NCBI RefSeq assembly: GCF_003337565.1
Contig: NZ_QPJL01000001.1
Span: forward strand, 478,019-542,018
DNA from: Paracoccus lutimaris
GTDB lineage: Bacteria; Pseudomonadota; Alphaproteobacteria; Rhodobacterales; Rhodobacteraceae
Length of the DNA stretch: 64,000 nt
Reading direction: 5' to 3'
Part shown: positions 1 through 12,255 of the stretch, in pieces
How positions within the stretch are numbered: the first letter of the stretch is position 1
Layout: every line of letters starts with the position of its first letter
Program-made: the position numbers and the translations under genes
The notes under the pieces: generated by a model
Told to the model about the DNA's origin: nothing
Seen by the model: only the letters and a program-made list of their open reading frames with translations
The model's database searches: none

Positions 1-2
1 CG

Positions 3-1271
3 CCCGAGGTCCGCCGGCGGATCGAAAGCCTGACCGGGCCGCTGGTCGGGCAGAAGGGTCTGACCATGACCGAGCTGGAGCGGCAATTGCTGCTGGCGGG
101 CGATGTCTCGGGCGTGGCCCTTGGCTCGGCGCTTGCGGCCGGCCAGCGGCCCGGCGGCACGGTCATCGCGCTGGATCCGCAATTCCGTAAGGTGACGGGC
201 TTCATCGGCTTCGACAATTTCGCGCCGTCCGATCTGGGCAGCATCGCGCCAGACGATCTGAACGGCCTCGTGCTGAATTCCGGCTTCGAGCTGAACAGCC
301 CGCTGGGCTATGGCGAAACCTTTTACGGCCGGTTCTCCGCCTCGCCCGAGCGGGTCTTTTCCGAGGATCCGCGCTACCGCATTCTGGCACTGGGCGCGAT
401 GGTCCCGACCGGCCCCTCGGGGCTTGCCTTCAATCTCGAAGTGACCTCCAGCGACACCACGCCCGACAATGACGATGTGCCGACGCGGTCGGATTTCGAC
501 CGCCAGTCGCTGCGGGTCATCTATCCCTGGATCCGGTCGCGGGCCATGAACCTGACCAGCCAGTTCATCATCGACCGGCAGCGCGACCGGCAAAAGCTGC
601 GCGGGTTCGACCTGCCGATCTTCGAGGACCGGCTGACCATTTTGCGGGCGGCGACGACGCTGTCCTATAACCATGCCGATGGCAACCTGTCGGAGGCCGG
701 ACTGATCCTGTCGCACGGGGTGGACGCGCTTGGCGCCCGCACCGCCGACGAGGCCCGGGGCGGCACCCCGTTGTCGCGGCAGGGGGCGGATGCGGTCTTC
801 ACCAAGCTCTCGGGCTCGGTCATGCATCAGCGGGCGATCCGCGAGCGCTTCGCGCTTGGCCTGACCGGTCGGTTTCAGACCTCGTTCGGCGATCCGCTGC
901 TGACATCGGAACAGTTCAGCATCGCCGGGCCGGGGGAGCTGTCGGCCTTTGACACCGGGGCGCTGCGCGGCGACAGCGGCTGGGTCGTGCGCGCCGAACT
1001 TTCCTATCCGCACAGCGTCGCGATCAGCGGCATGCCACTGATGCTGAGCCCCTATGTCTTCGCCGGCGCGGGATCGGTGTCGATCGAGCGGCCGACCGTC
1101 GTGGAATCGTCAAGCGAGAATGCCCATGCCTATGGCATCGGCCTCGATCTGCTGTCGCAGAGCGGTTCACGGTATCGGTCAAGTTCCTTGAGAATCGAAT
1201 ATGGCAGGGGAGAGCGGGACGATGGCCCGGACAATACACGCTTCAGCCTTTCGGGAAATTTCCGGTTCTGA
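3..1271 (+). CDS. TpsB-family outer-membrane transporter (ShlB/FhaC-like), 5'-truncated by the window edge
   Basis: The frame is open from base 3, so only the C-terminal 422 or so residues are seen; the ATG at base 66 is internal. The N-terminal visible part resembles the end of a POTRA domain, followed by a beta-barrel with alternating residues that ends in Phe (NFRF), as expected of Omp85/TpsB barrels recognised by BamA. Family role: outer-membrane pore that secretes its TpsA partner in two-partner (type Vb) secretion. The next gene is a TpsA protein whose start lies 50 bases inside this gene in another frame, so the two are translationally linked. Function is well supported by the pairing; the specific substrate is inferred from adjacency. 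Confidence 0.9.
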   Translation, partial: PEVRRRIESLTGPLVGQKGLTMTELERQLLLAGDVSGVALGSALAAGQRPGGTVIALDPQFRKVTGFIGFDNFAPSDLGSIAPDDLNGLVLNSGFELNSPLGYGETFYGRFSASPERVFSEDPRYRILALGAMVPTGPSGLAFNLEVTSSDTTPDNDDVPTRSDFDRQSLRVIYPWIRSRAMNLTSQFIIDRQRDRQKLRGFDLPIFEDRLTILRAATTLSYNHADGNLSEAGLILSHGVDALGARTADEARGGTPLSRQGADAVFTKLSGSVMHQRAIRERFALGLTGRFQTSFGDPLLTSEQFSIAGPGELSAFDTGALRGDSGWVVRAELSYPHSVAISGMPLMLSPYVFAGAGSVSIERPTVVESSSENAHAYGIGLDLLSQSGSRYRSSSLRIEYGRGERDDGPDNTRFSLSGNFRF

Positions 1272-4200
1272 CCGTGGCAGACGCCTGAAGGCGGCGCTGC
1301 TTTGTTGCACGCTGATCGTCGCCGTACCGGCCATCGGTCTGGCCGATCCCCTGCCCACCGGCGCCAATGTCGTCAGCGGCAGCGTCGGAATCGCCACGCC
1401 CGGAACCCAGACCATGGTGATCACGCAGGGTTCGGATCGCGCGGTGGTCAACTGGAACAGCTTCTCGATTGGCACGGGGGCCTCGGTCGATATCCGGCAG
1501 CCCTCCAGCGACAGCGCCATCCTGAACCGCGTCACCGGCGATACCGGCAGCAATATCTATGGCCGGCTGACCGCGAATGGCCAGGTCCATATCGTCAACC
1601 CGAACGGCATCTTCATCGGACGCAATGGCCGGGTCGAGACCGGGGGCGGCTTTGTCGCTTCGACGCTGGATATCTCGGACCAGGATTTCAACGCGGGGCG
1701 GCTGAACTATGGCGGCCAGGGCCGATCGGCCGGGGTGACGAACCGCGGGGTGATTTCGGTCGGCCGCGGCGGCTATGCCGCGCTGATCGGCGGGCGGGTC
1801 GACAATTCCGGGACCATCAGCGCACCGCTGGGCCGGATCGGACTGGGCGCAGGCGAGCGCGCGACGCTGGATCTGTCGGGCGACGGCTTCCTGCAGGTGA
1901 CGCTGCCCTCGGGCGATGATGGCGATCAGCGCGCGCTGGTCACGAATTCCGGCCGGCTGTCGGCCGATGGCGGCCGGATCGAGCTGAAGGCCGCGACCGC
2001 GCGCAACGCGGCGCGCCAGGCGATCAACCTGTCGGGCGTCGCCGAAGCGCGCTCGGTTTCGCTGCGCAACGGCGCCATTGTGCTGGGCGGTGGCGCGGGC
2101 GGCACGGTGCGGGTCAGCGGCAGGGTCTCGACACGCGCGGCCCCGCCATCGCTCGATCTGTCGCCGGACAGTTCGGCCCGGCCGCCGCAGCCCTCGGGCG
2201 GCCGCATCGACATCACCGGCGCACGCATCGCGCTGGCGGGCGCAACGCTGGATGCCAGCGGCAACGCAGGCGGCGGGGTGATCCGCGTCGGCGGGGATTT
2301 CGGCGGCGATGGCGACATGCAGCGCGCCGGCACCCTGACCGTCGATGCCGACACCCGGATCCGGGCCGACGGGCTGACCCGCGGCGATGGCGGTCGCATC
2401 GTACTGTGGTCAGATCAGCGCACGCTATTCAACGGCGGCATCTCGGCCCGCGGCGGCAGCGAATCCGGCGATGGCGGCTTTGTCGAGGTCTCAAGCCACG
2501 GCGACCTTCGCTATAACGGCCTGGCGGATCTGCGGGCGCGCAGCGGCGACTGGGGCCAGTTGCTGCTGGATCCGGAGAACCTGTCCATCCCGGGCACAAT
2601 GAGCGAGGCCACGGCCGAGGCCCAGCTTGCGCTTGTTGCAGGTCTGACGCTTGACACGAATGCTGTCTGTCCCTCTTGCCCAGATGAGGGAAACATCACG
2701 ATCTCTGCGGATATCGACTGGACGGCCGCCACGACGTTCACCATGCGGGCAGCCAACGATATCATCATCAGCGGCGACATCACCGGTCTGAATGGACGCC
2801 TGGACCTGACGGCAGATGGAGATATCTCGGCAACCGGCGCGATCGATGTCGACAGGTTCCAACTGAACGCCGGAAGCTGGTCACAGCTCAGCGCCGTGTT
2901 GCCCGCATTTCACGCAAACGATTTCCGGGTCGAGCAAGCCAGCGCGACCTTCCTGCGCGCCACGGGCGGAGCCGGGACCGCGGCCAATCCCTATATCCTG
3001 ACCGATGTTTACGGACTGCAAGGCATGGCGGCGCTCGGCCATGCCAGTATGCACTTCGCCCTTGGCGCCGATATCGACGCCACCGGCACCTCGGGATGGA
3101 ACGATTTCGGCGAGGAAATTGCCGGGTTTGAGCCGATCGGTGGCATTGATGGCGTATTCACCGGCTCGCTGGACGGGCGCGGACATACGATTGACGGACT
3201 CTATGTGAATCGGGTCGGCGCAGCACTGTTTTATAACACCCTTGAAGCGGAAATCCGCGATCTGGACCTGACGGCGCTTTCCGTGACCGGCGAAACTATC
3301 GCCGCTGGCGTGGTGGCCTACGCAAGCGATACGGTGCTGGAGAACGTGTCGGCCGCAGGCTTGGTCAGCACAGCGCGCTCGACCTTTTCTTCCACCAGAT
3401 CCCTGGGCGGGCTGGTCGGCGAGTTGCAGGGAGGCAGCATCACCGATTCCCGCTTTGATGGCACGGTGCGCGACTCCACCACCATGGATTCGCTGGCTGG
3501 CGGGGATTACGCAGCCCGGATTGGCGGCATCGTCGGCTATAGCGAGGACGGTTTGATCACCGGGGTCACCAGCACCGGCAATGTGCTGGCATTGGGTGAG
3601 GGGCAGACCGCAGCCGGCGGCATCGCCGGATTGACCGAGGGCGCGACCATTTCCGAGGCAAGATCGTCGGCGAATATTCGCGGCGATCTCACCGATAGCG
3701 CGCGCTTTGTAGCCGGCGGGCTGGTCGGCGACAGTTCTGGCGCCATCTCGTCCTCCAGCGCTTCGGGCTATGTCGTCAGCGCCGCAGCCAGTGGCGCGAT
3801 GACCAGCAATGAGGCAACCCTTGGCGGGCTGGTGGGCATCGCCCAAAGCGCGATCAGCGATTCCTTTGCCACCGGCAATGTCCGTATCGAATATAACGGC
3901 GGCGAAGGCCGTTCCTTTGAGGCGCCGATGATCGCCGGCGGCCTTGTCGGGACCAATGCCGAGGGCAACACGATCGATCGTGCCTACGCAACCGGCAATG
4001 TCAGGGTAACCGCCACCGGCCTTGGCAGTGCCCATGTCGGCGGCTTCGTCGGCGAGAATGGCGGCAGCATCACCGACGCCTATAGCCGCGGCAACGTCTT
4101 TTTCTCTCACAGCGCAGCCACAGGGTCGAACGTCTCGGATACGTCGATCGGCGGCTTCGCTGGCCTGAACACGGTTATGGGCGACGCAGTCCCCGAGATG

Positions 4201-6735
4201 ACCCGAACCGCCGCGCATGGGACGGTGACGGCCGTCACCCAGGAGCAGTGGCTTTATGCCGGCGGTCATACCGGACGGAACAATGGCGGCGGGGTCATCA
4301 TCGACAGCTACGCAAACGGCGACGTCGACGCGACCTCGGGCTTCATGCAGGACGTTGGCGGACTGGTCGGTGCCACTTTCGGCGGCGCGATCAGGAACAC
4401 CTATTCCGTCGGCGCGGTCGAGGCGGGCGCGCCTGCGGGGGGAAACATTCGAACACGCGTCGGCGGCCTGATCGGACACAACGACAACTCGCTTACGGGC
4501 GGGGGGGGGCCGGCAACCACGGTGAGCGCATCCTTCTGGGACCGTGGCCGGTCCGGGCAGGCACCGGGCACGCTTCCCGGCTATGGCACCGCCCTCAGCA
4601 CCGCCACCTTCCACAACACCGCCGCCTTCATGGCGGTGGCCGGGGCGCAGGGCTGGAATTTCGCCACGACCTGGGCACCCGGCGACACCGGCGCCGATCC
4701 GGCGCTATATTCCATCGACCGCGTGGTCTTTGCCCGGCCGAATGCCCTTACCGTGCAATACGGGCTGACGGGCAGCGCCTCGACCGATGGCACGGTCTCG
4801 GGCGGGCCCCTGGCCTATGTCTTCGCCCCCGAAGGCGATACGCTGGATACCGATGCGGTCTTTGACAGCATCGCCTTCCCCGACATCAATGTCGGCACCG
4901 GCCGGTTCACGCTGGCCACGGCCGCGCTGACCAGCCTGCTTGGCCAGCGCTACCGGGTCGTCGATCTGTCGGCAAGCTACCGCATCACCCCGGCGCCGCT
5001 GACCATCACCGCCAGCGACCGCACCAAGACCTATGGCGAGGCGGTCGGGTTTGCCGGCACCGAGTTCACGACCTCGGGGCTGTTCTTCGACGACACGGTG
5101 GATCAGGTCGCACTGACCAGCGCGGGCGCCGTTGCCACGGCCGATGTGGCGGGCGGGCCCTATGCCATCAATGCCGGCAACGCCTCGGGGGACGGACTTT
5201 CGAACTATACCATCACCTATGTCGGCGGCGAGATGACCGTGAACCGCGCGGCATTGACCATCACCGCCAGCGATATCACCAAGACCTATGGCGAGGGTGT
5301 GTCCTTTGCCGGCACCGAGTTCACGACCACCGGCCTGTTGTTTGACGATGCGGTCAGCCGTGTCGCGCTGACCAGCGACGGCGCCGCCGCCACCGCAGAT
5401 GTGGCGGGCGGACCCTATGCCATCAATGCCGGCAGCGCCTCGGGCGAGGGGCTGTCGAACTACAACATCACCTATCTGGACGGCCAGATGACGGTCGATC
5501 GCGCCGCGCTGACCATCACCGCGAATGACCTCTCCAAGACCTATGGCCAGACTGTTTCCTTCGCGGGCACCGAGTTCACGACCTCGGGGCTGTTGTTCGA
5601 CGATGCGGTCAGCCGTGTCGCGCTGACCAGCACCGGCGCCGTTGCCACGGCCGGCGTGGCCGGCGGACCCTATGTGATCAATGCCGGCAGCGCCTCGGGC
5701 GAGGGGCTGTCGAATTACAACATCACCTATCTGGACGGCCAGATGACGGTTGATCGCGCCGCGCTGACCATCACCGCGAATGACCTTTCCAAGCGGTTCG
5801 GCGAGAGCCTGACCTTCAACGGAACCGAGTTTTCCACCTCCGGGCTGCTTCTGTCGGATCGGGTCGACCGGGTCGAGCTGGCCAGCCTTGGTGCGCTTCC
5901 CGGCGCCTCGCTGGCCGACAGCCCCTATGCGATCACCGCCGGAGGGGCGACGGGCAGCGGGCTGGAAAACTACACCATCACCTATACTGCCGGCTCGCTG
6001 AGCGTGCTTCCCGGCGCCAGTCCCAACGTCATTCCCGACGTCTTCCCGCGCCCGCCGATGGAGACGGTCCCCGGCCTTCCGAACCCACCCGACGTCCTCC
6101 CCGACCCGGACGGCAACAGACCTGGCCCGAACACCCCGCCCTGGGACCCCGGCGGCACCATCTCGGATCCGCGCGGCAGCGTCGCGAATCCCGTTGTCGT
6201 GGTCGAGACACCCAACAGCACCCCGCCGGACCCGGGCGGCACCACGGTGGACGTGACAGACAGGGCCGCCGAAACGCTTGAAGCGGTGGACGACATCTCG
6301 ACGATCTTGGAGATCGCCGCCGATTCCTGCTCGCAGAACGACACCGATGTCAGCCGCTATCTTGCCTGCCTGTCGGACGCGCTGAACGAATTCGCCAACA
6401 AGCTGGACCAGATCTCGACCGATCTGCCGCCCGGCATGGAGAATGTCGCCCAGATCGTGCGCGATGCCCGCCGCAATGTCGACGCGGCCCGCCTCCGCGC
6501 CGAGCGGCGCCTGGCCAGCGCCTCAAGCGATGTCGAACGCGCCGCCATCCGCCGCGACGCCATCAACGAGGCACGCGGCGCCGTCGCCACCGCCTCGAAC
6601 GAAATCCGCAAGGCGATCACGCTGGTTCGGGCCGAGGACCCGGAGCTTGCCCGCATCCAGACTGCAACCGCCGCGCGCGTCGTCAAGGCCGTCGACAGCG
6701 TCAATATCGAACTGTCGCGGGCCATCGGACTTTGA
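1222..6735 (+). CDS. TpsA filamentous-haemagglutinin-like exoprotein with GLUG and MBG repeats
   Basis: Secreted partner of the upstream TpsB; about 1837 residues. I choose ATG 1222 over ATG 1201 because a GGGGAGAG-type ribosome site precedes it. Layout: extended signal peptide (cleavage near residue 41, after GLA), TPS secretion domain with the hallmark NPNGI at residues 126-130, then beta-helix repeats. About residues 725-1085 carry many GLUG-type repeats (GGLVG...GxI..SYAxGxV), and residues 1259-1594 carry four 85-residue MBG-type repeats starting with (A/P)LTITA. A Pro/Gly-rich linker follows, then a charged helical C-terminus (about 1675-1837). No CdiA-type toxin module is recognised at the end. 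The likely role is a surface adhesin or matrix protein. A run of nine G lies at 4501-4509. The stop is fused to the next start (TGATG). Confidence 0.88.
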   Translation: MARTIHASAFREISGSDRGRRLKAALLCCTLIVAVPAIGLADPLPTGANVVSGSVGIATPGTQTMVITQGSDRAVVNWNSFSIGTGASVDIRQPSSDSAILNRVTGDTGSNIYGRLTANGQVHIVNPNGIFIGRNGRVETGGGFVASTLDISDQDFNAGRLNYGGQGRSAGVTNRGVISVGRGGYAALIGGRVDNSGTISAPLGRIGLGAGERATLDLSGDGFLQVTLPSGDDGDQRALVTNSGRLSADGGRIELKAATARNAARQAINLSGVAEARSVSLRNGAIVLGGGAGGTVRVSGRVSTRAAPPSLDLSPDSSARPPQPSGGRIDITGARIALAGATLDASGNAGGGVIRVGGDFGGDGDMQRAGTLTVDADTRIRADGLTRGDGGRIVLWSDQRTLFNGGISARGGSESGDGGFVEVSSHGDLRYNGLADLRARSGDWGQLLLDPENLSIPGTMSEATAEAQLALVAGLTLDTNAVCPSCPDEGNITISADIDWTAATTFTMRAANDIIISGDITGLNGRLDLTADGDISATGAIDVDRFQLNAGSWSQLSAVLPAFHANDFRVEQASATFLRATGGAGTAANPYILTDVYGLQGMAALGHASMHFALGADIDATGTSGWNDFGEEIAGFEPIGGIDGVFTGSLDGRGHTIDGLYVNRVGAALFYNTLEAEIRDLDLTALSVTGETIAAGVVAYASDTVLENVSAAGLVSTARSTFSSTRSLGGLVGELQGGSITDSRFDGTVRDSTTMDSLAGGDYAARIGGIVGYSEDGLITGVTSTGNVLALGEGQTAAGGIAGLTEGATISEARSSANIRGDLTDSARFVAGGLVGDSSGAISSSSASGYVVSAAASGAMTSNEATLGGLVGIAQSAISDSFATGNVRIEYNGGEGRSFEAPMIAGGLVGTNAEGNTIDRAYATGNVRVTATGLGSAHVGGFVGENGGSITDAYSRGNVFFSHSAATGSNVSDTSIGGFAGLNTVMGDAVPEMTRTAAHGTVTAVTQEQWLYAGGHTGRNNGGGVIIDSYANGDVDATSGFMQDVGGLVGATFGGAIRNTYSVGAVEAGAPAGGNIRTRVGGLIGHNDNSLTGGGGPATTVSASFWDRGRSGQAPGTLPGYGTALSTATFHNTAAFMAVAGAQGWNFATTWAPGDTGADPALYSIDRVVFARPNALTVQYGLTGSASTDGTVSGGPLAYVFAPEGDTLDTDAVFDSIAFPDINVGTGRFTLATAALTSLLGQRYRVVDLSASYRITPAPLTITASDRTKTYGEAVGFAGTEFTTSGLFFDDTVDQVALTSAGAVATADVAGGPYAINAGNASGDGLSNYTITYVGGEMTVNRAALTITASDITKTYGEGVSFAGTEFTTTGLLFDDAVSRVALTSDGAAATADVAGGPYAINAGSASGEGLSNYNITYLDGQMTVDRAALTITANDLSKTYGQTVSFAGTEFTTSGLLFDDAVSRVALTSTGAVATAGVAGGPYVINAGSASGEGLSNYNITYLDGQMTVDRAALTITANDLSKRFGESLTFNGTEFSTSGLLLSDRVDRVELASLGALPGASLADSPYAITAGGATGSGLENYTITYTAGSLSVLPGASPNVIPDVFPRPPMETVPGLPNPPDVLPDPDGNRPGPNTPPWDPGGTISDPRGSVANPVVVVETPNSTPPDPGGTTVDVTDRAAETLEAVDDISTILEIAADSCSQNDTDVSRYLACLSDALNEFANKLDQISTDLPPGMENVAQIVRDARRNVDAARLRAERRLASASSDVERAAIRRDAINEARGAVATASNEIRKAITLVRAEDPELARIQTATAARVVKAVDSVNIELSRAIGL
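4501..4509 (+). repeat. Homopolymeric G9 tract inside tpsA
   Basis: Nine consecutive G encode Gly-Gly-Gly in the GLUG-to-MBG transition. Gaining one G would shift reading into a frame that stops at about 4865; losing one would stop at about 4768. Either removes the MBG repeats and C-terminus. Poly-G tracts of this length are known slippage sites for phase variation in surface proteins; here this is inference. Confidence 0.6.
4996..6015 (+). repeat. Four tandem 255-bp repeats encoding MBG-type domains
   Basis: Units begin at 4996, 5251, 5506 and 5761, an exact 255-bp (85-codon) period. Each begins with LTITA and contains a K(T/R)(Y/F)G motif, GTEF(T/S)T(T/S)GL, and a YTITY or YNITY strand near the end. 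Units 2 and 3 are almost identical at DNA level around their 3' ends (5461-5535 against 5716-5790), which suggests recent duplication. The fourth unit is the most diverged. Confidence 0.9.
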
Positions 6736-8675
6736 TGTGGCGGGGCGGTCCGGCGGTCCTTGTCCTGCTTGTGGCGCTGTGGCTTGGCGCCGGGACAGCC
6801 CTGGCCGAAGGGCGTGTCGCGCTGGTCATCGGCAATTCGGACTATCAGGCGGTCGGCGCGCTCGAGAACCCCAGGAACGACGCGCTGGATATCTCGGTGG
6901 CGCTCGAGGGGCTGGGCTTTGACGTCATCCTTGGCCGCGACCTCACGCGCGAGGGCATGCTGCGGACCACCGGCGAATTCGCCGAGGCCGCGCGCGATGC
7001 CGATGTGGCGCTGTTCTACTATGCGGGGCACGGCTTTCAGGTCGGCGGCCAGAATTATCTGATCCCGACCGATGCCGCGATCACCCGCGCCACCGAGGCC
7101 GTGACCGAGACCGTCGCCATCACCGACATCCTGCGGGCGATGGGCCAGGCAAAGGGGCTGAAGCTGGTCATTCTGGACGCCTGCCGCGACAATCCTTTTG
7201 GCGCGACGCTGGCGGGCGATCCGGCGCTTGGCAGCGGTCTGGCGCGGATCGGGACCGAAGCGGATTTCCTGTTCGTCTATGCCACCCAGCCCGGCAACGT
7301 CGCCTATGACGGCACCGGGCGGAACAGCTTTTTCACCGGGGCGCTGCTCAATCATCTTTACACGCCGGGCCAGCAGATATCCGAGTTGATGATCGCCGTG
7401 CGGCGCGACGTGATGACCGCGACCGGCGGCCAGCAGGTCCCGTGGGAAAACTCGTCGCTGACCCGGCAATTCGCCTTTGACACCAGCCCGCCCGGCCTGT
7501 CCGAGGAATCGCTGTTCTATCAGGTCGCCTCCAGCCTGCGGGACGAGGCGCTGATGTCGCTTTACCTTGACCGCTATCCGCAGGGCGCGCATGTCGGCGA
7601 CGCGCTGGCCTATCTGGAAACCGGCACCCGGACCCGGTCGCTCGACATGACGAACCCCGAGGCCGAGGCGGAAAAGCTGTGGACATTGGCGCAGCGCAGC
7701 CGCATCCGGCCGCTGCTGCAGGTCTATCTGGACCGCTATCCCAAGGGCAGCCATGCCGATGAGGCCCGGCAATTGCTGGCGCTGCTGCCCGATCTGGATG
7801 ACACCACCCCCGGGGCGCTATGCGACCGGCTGGCCACGCATCCGCGCGACGCCACCGCCGGCAATTCCGGCGTGCCCTATGAGCGCTTGCAGCAAAATGC
7901 CGTGGCCGCGATCCGGGCCTGTTCGGCGGCGGTCACGCAATCGCCGAACCTGCCGCATTACATCGCGCTGCTGGCGCGGGCCACGGCGGCCTCGGGCGAT
8001 CTGTCCCGCGCCATCGATCTGTATCAGACCGCCGCCGCGCGGGGCGATCTGCGGGCGATGGTCAGCCTGGCGCAGTTGAAGGAAAGCGGCAACGGCATGG
8101 CGCAGGACATTCCCGGCGCGATGGCGCTTTACGAACAGGCGGCGGCCGGCGGCAGCTCGGATGCGATGATCAACCTGGCCGTCACGCTGTTCGAGGGCAA
8201 GGACCTGCCCAAGGATGCCGACCGCGCCATCGCGCTGCTGCGCCGCGCCTCGGATGAGGGTTCGGCCAAGGCCACCTTCAATCTGGGCGTGCTGGCGCAG
8301 GACGGTGCGGTCGGCAAGCCCGGGGACGCGCTGGACTATTTCCGCCGCGCGGCGCGGGACGGCGAATATGACAGCTATCGCGCGGCGGCGATCCTGCTGG
8401 ACGAGGGGCGCGGCGTCGCGCGCGATCCGGGCGAGGCGGCGAACCTGCTGCTGCGCGGCGCGGCCGAGGATGGCGGCGCGGTGCTGGCGGACCTGACCCG
8501 GAATGCGGCCGAGTGGTCAAAGGACACCATCGCGCAGGTGCAGTTGCGGCTGGCGGCGGCGGGGCTTTATGCCAGCGATGTGGATGGACAGCCGGGACCG
8601 GCCTTCAATGCGGCGCTGGAGCAGTGGCGGGGGGGCGGGTTTGATGCGGAAATCCTCACAGATCGGGACCAATGA
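6735..8675 (+). CDS. Secreted caspase-like (peptidase C14) protein with Sel1 repeats
   Basis: 646 residues from the ATG that overlaps the tpsA stop (TGATG). A signal peptide covers residues 1-24 (ALA-E), so the protein is exported. The caspase/metacaspase domain (about 25-250) has the catalytic dyad visible as H99 in YYAGHGF and C150 in DACRDNPF. A TPR-like middle follows, then Sel1-like repeats (about residues 405-585; units of the type A.LY..AA..G...A...LA), and a short C-terminus resembling a peptidoglycan-binding fold (LRLAAAGLYASDVDGQPGP). Family members cleave after basic residues. Coupling to tpsB-tpsA suggests it processes, activates or regulates the exoprotein in the periplasm or at the surface; this is inference. 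Its stop abuts the stop of the opposing gene. Confidence 0.85.
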   Translation: MWRGGPAVLVLLVALWLGAGTALAEGRVALVIGNSDYQAVGALENPRNDALDISVALEGLGFDVILGRDLTREGMLRTTGEFAEAARDADVALFYYAGHGFQVGGQNYLIPTDAAITRATEAVTETVAITDILRAMGQAKGLKLVILDACRDNPFGATLAGDPALGSGLARIGTEADFLFVYATQPGNVAYDGTGRNSFFTGALLNHLYTPGQQISELMIAVRRDVMTATGGQQVPWENSSLTRQFAFDTSPPGLSEESLFYQVASSLRDEALMSLYLDRYPQGAHVGDALAYLETGTRTRSLDMTNPEAEAEKLWTLAQRSRIRPLLQVYLDRYPKGSHADEARQLLALLPDLDDTTPGALCDRLATHPRDATAGNSGVPYERLQQNAVAAIRACSAAVTQSPNLPHYIALLARATAASGDLSRAIDLYQTAAARGDLRAMVSLAQLKESGNGMAQDIPGAMALYEQAAAGGSSDAMINLAVTLFEGKDLPKDADRAIALLRRASDEGSAKATFNLGVLAQDGAVGKPGDALDYFRRAARDGEYDSYRAAAILLDEGRGVARDPGEAANLLLRGAAEDGGAVLADLTRNAAEWSKDTIAQVQLRLAAAGLYASDVDGQPGPAFNAALEQWRGGGFDAEILTDRDQ

Positions 8676-9257
8676 TCATCCCAAACTGTAACTCAGCTTC
8701 TGAGTGTTCATTTGCACCCGCTTTTCTTCCTTATTGTACTCACAAGTTTGATACCAGATATGCCAAGCTTTGCCTGACCTGAAACCAAATACGTTGCACC
8801 ATGAGATATCACCGCCATATCCGACCTGCCGATACGGCCCTTCCTGGCCGGGTTCTATCGACATGGACAGGGCGCGCGATCGACCCCATGCTTTTTTGTC
8901 GTTGAGTTCTTCCTGTGCTGCGGTGTTGCGCGTTTCGGTTGTCGTGCCAATTCCCGTACGGTCTCCGGCGACATGCATCATCTTGACAGTCTTGCCGTCC
9001 AGGGCTGCCGCGCGGAACTGGCAACCGTCCAGACGGCTTGTGAAGAAGAACTTTGCGTCTTTGGCCACATCTATCGAAACGACCCTTCCCGGTTCCCAAG
9101 GCAGCCAATAGGCCTCAATGCCACCGCTGCCTTCAGCGCGCTCGACAATTTCCAGACAACCCTTGAAGCTTGCCGAATCCTGAATACTGAACCTGAAAAT
9201 ACCGCTTTGGGTTGGAAGCACGTCTGGTCGGACAGCCCCGACAAACACGTGTTCCAT
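8676..9257 (-). CDS. Uncharacterised 193-residue protein; possible CNF-like Cys-His deamidase fold
   Basis: The start at 9257 is fixed by an AAGGAGG site 8 bases upstream; an in-frame extension to 9308 lacks one. No signal peptide or membrane segment. I do not recognise a named family overall. The segment around residues 70-98 runs FFFTSRLDGCQF...MMHVAG, with C79 and H95 sixteen residues apart in adjacent predicted strands. This resembles the catalytic Cys-His arrangement of the CNF1/VopC Rho-activating deamidase superfamily (SGC...HxG). The match is motif-level only. Base composition looks less GC-rich than in neighbours. It lies 84 bases downstream of the ClpV-type gene on the same strand, which fits a secreted-effector or accessory role; this is inference. 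Confidence 0.7.
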   Translation of the reverse strand: MEHVFVGAVRPDVLPTQSGIFRFSIQDSASFKGCLEIVERAEGSGGIEAYWLPWEPGRVVSIDVAKDAKFFFTSRLDGCQFRAAALDGKTVKMMHVAGDRTGIGTTTETRNTAAQEELNDKKAWGRSRALSMSIEPGQEGPYRQVGYGGDISWCNVFGFRSGKAWHIWYQTCEYNKEEKRVQMNTQKLSYSLG

Positions 9258-9341
9258 GACGAAAGCCTCCTTCTTCGTGACGAATTTTTTGTTGTACCCC
9301 CCGCTCATGTCACAAGCCTTTCCCCAAAGCCCATCATCGGT

Positions 9342-12116
<2,775 letters not shown>

Positions 12117-12155
12117 GGAAGTCATCTCCGAATATGACAGGCGGTTGTTGACGGT

Positions 12156-12176
12156 GCCGTCAGATTTATAGACGGC
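12156..12176. promoter_or_regulatory. Inverted repeat in the clpV/kinase divergent promoter region
   Basis: GCCGTC and GACGGC form a perfect 6-bp inverted repeat around a 9-base AT-rich centre (AGATTTATA), between the divergent clpV and kinase genes. It may be a shared operator or part of overlapping promoters. A TTGACG hexamer lies just before it (12148-12153). Weak evidence. Confidence 0.3.
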
Positions 12177-12255
12177 AATGCGCCCCATTATGATAAGTTG
12201 AATCCCATCTTGAAGCGACAGTTTTGGCAAGAAAACTTCTGACGGAGCCGATGTG

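Noticed and set aside
2881..4614. 577-residue open frame antisense to tpsA
   Set aside because: It mirrors the GC-rich, stop-poor tpsA coding strand. It lacks any recognisable domain or ribosome site, and the TPS/GLUG reading on the plus strand explains the region.
6007..6735. A CdiA-like C-terminal toxin in tpsA
   Set aside because: No VENN-type boundary, no recognisable nuclease or deaminase motif, and no immunity-type gene follows. The end is a Pro-rich linker plus charged helices.
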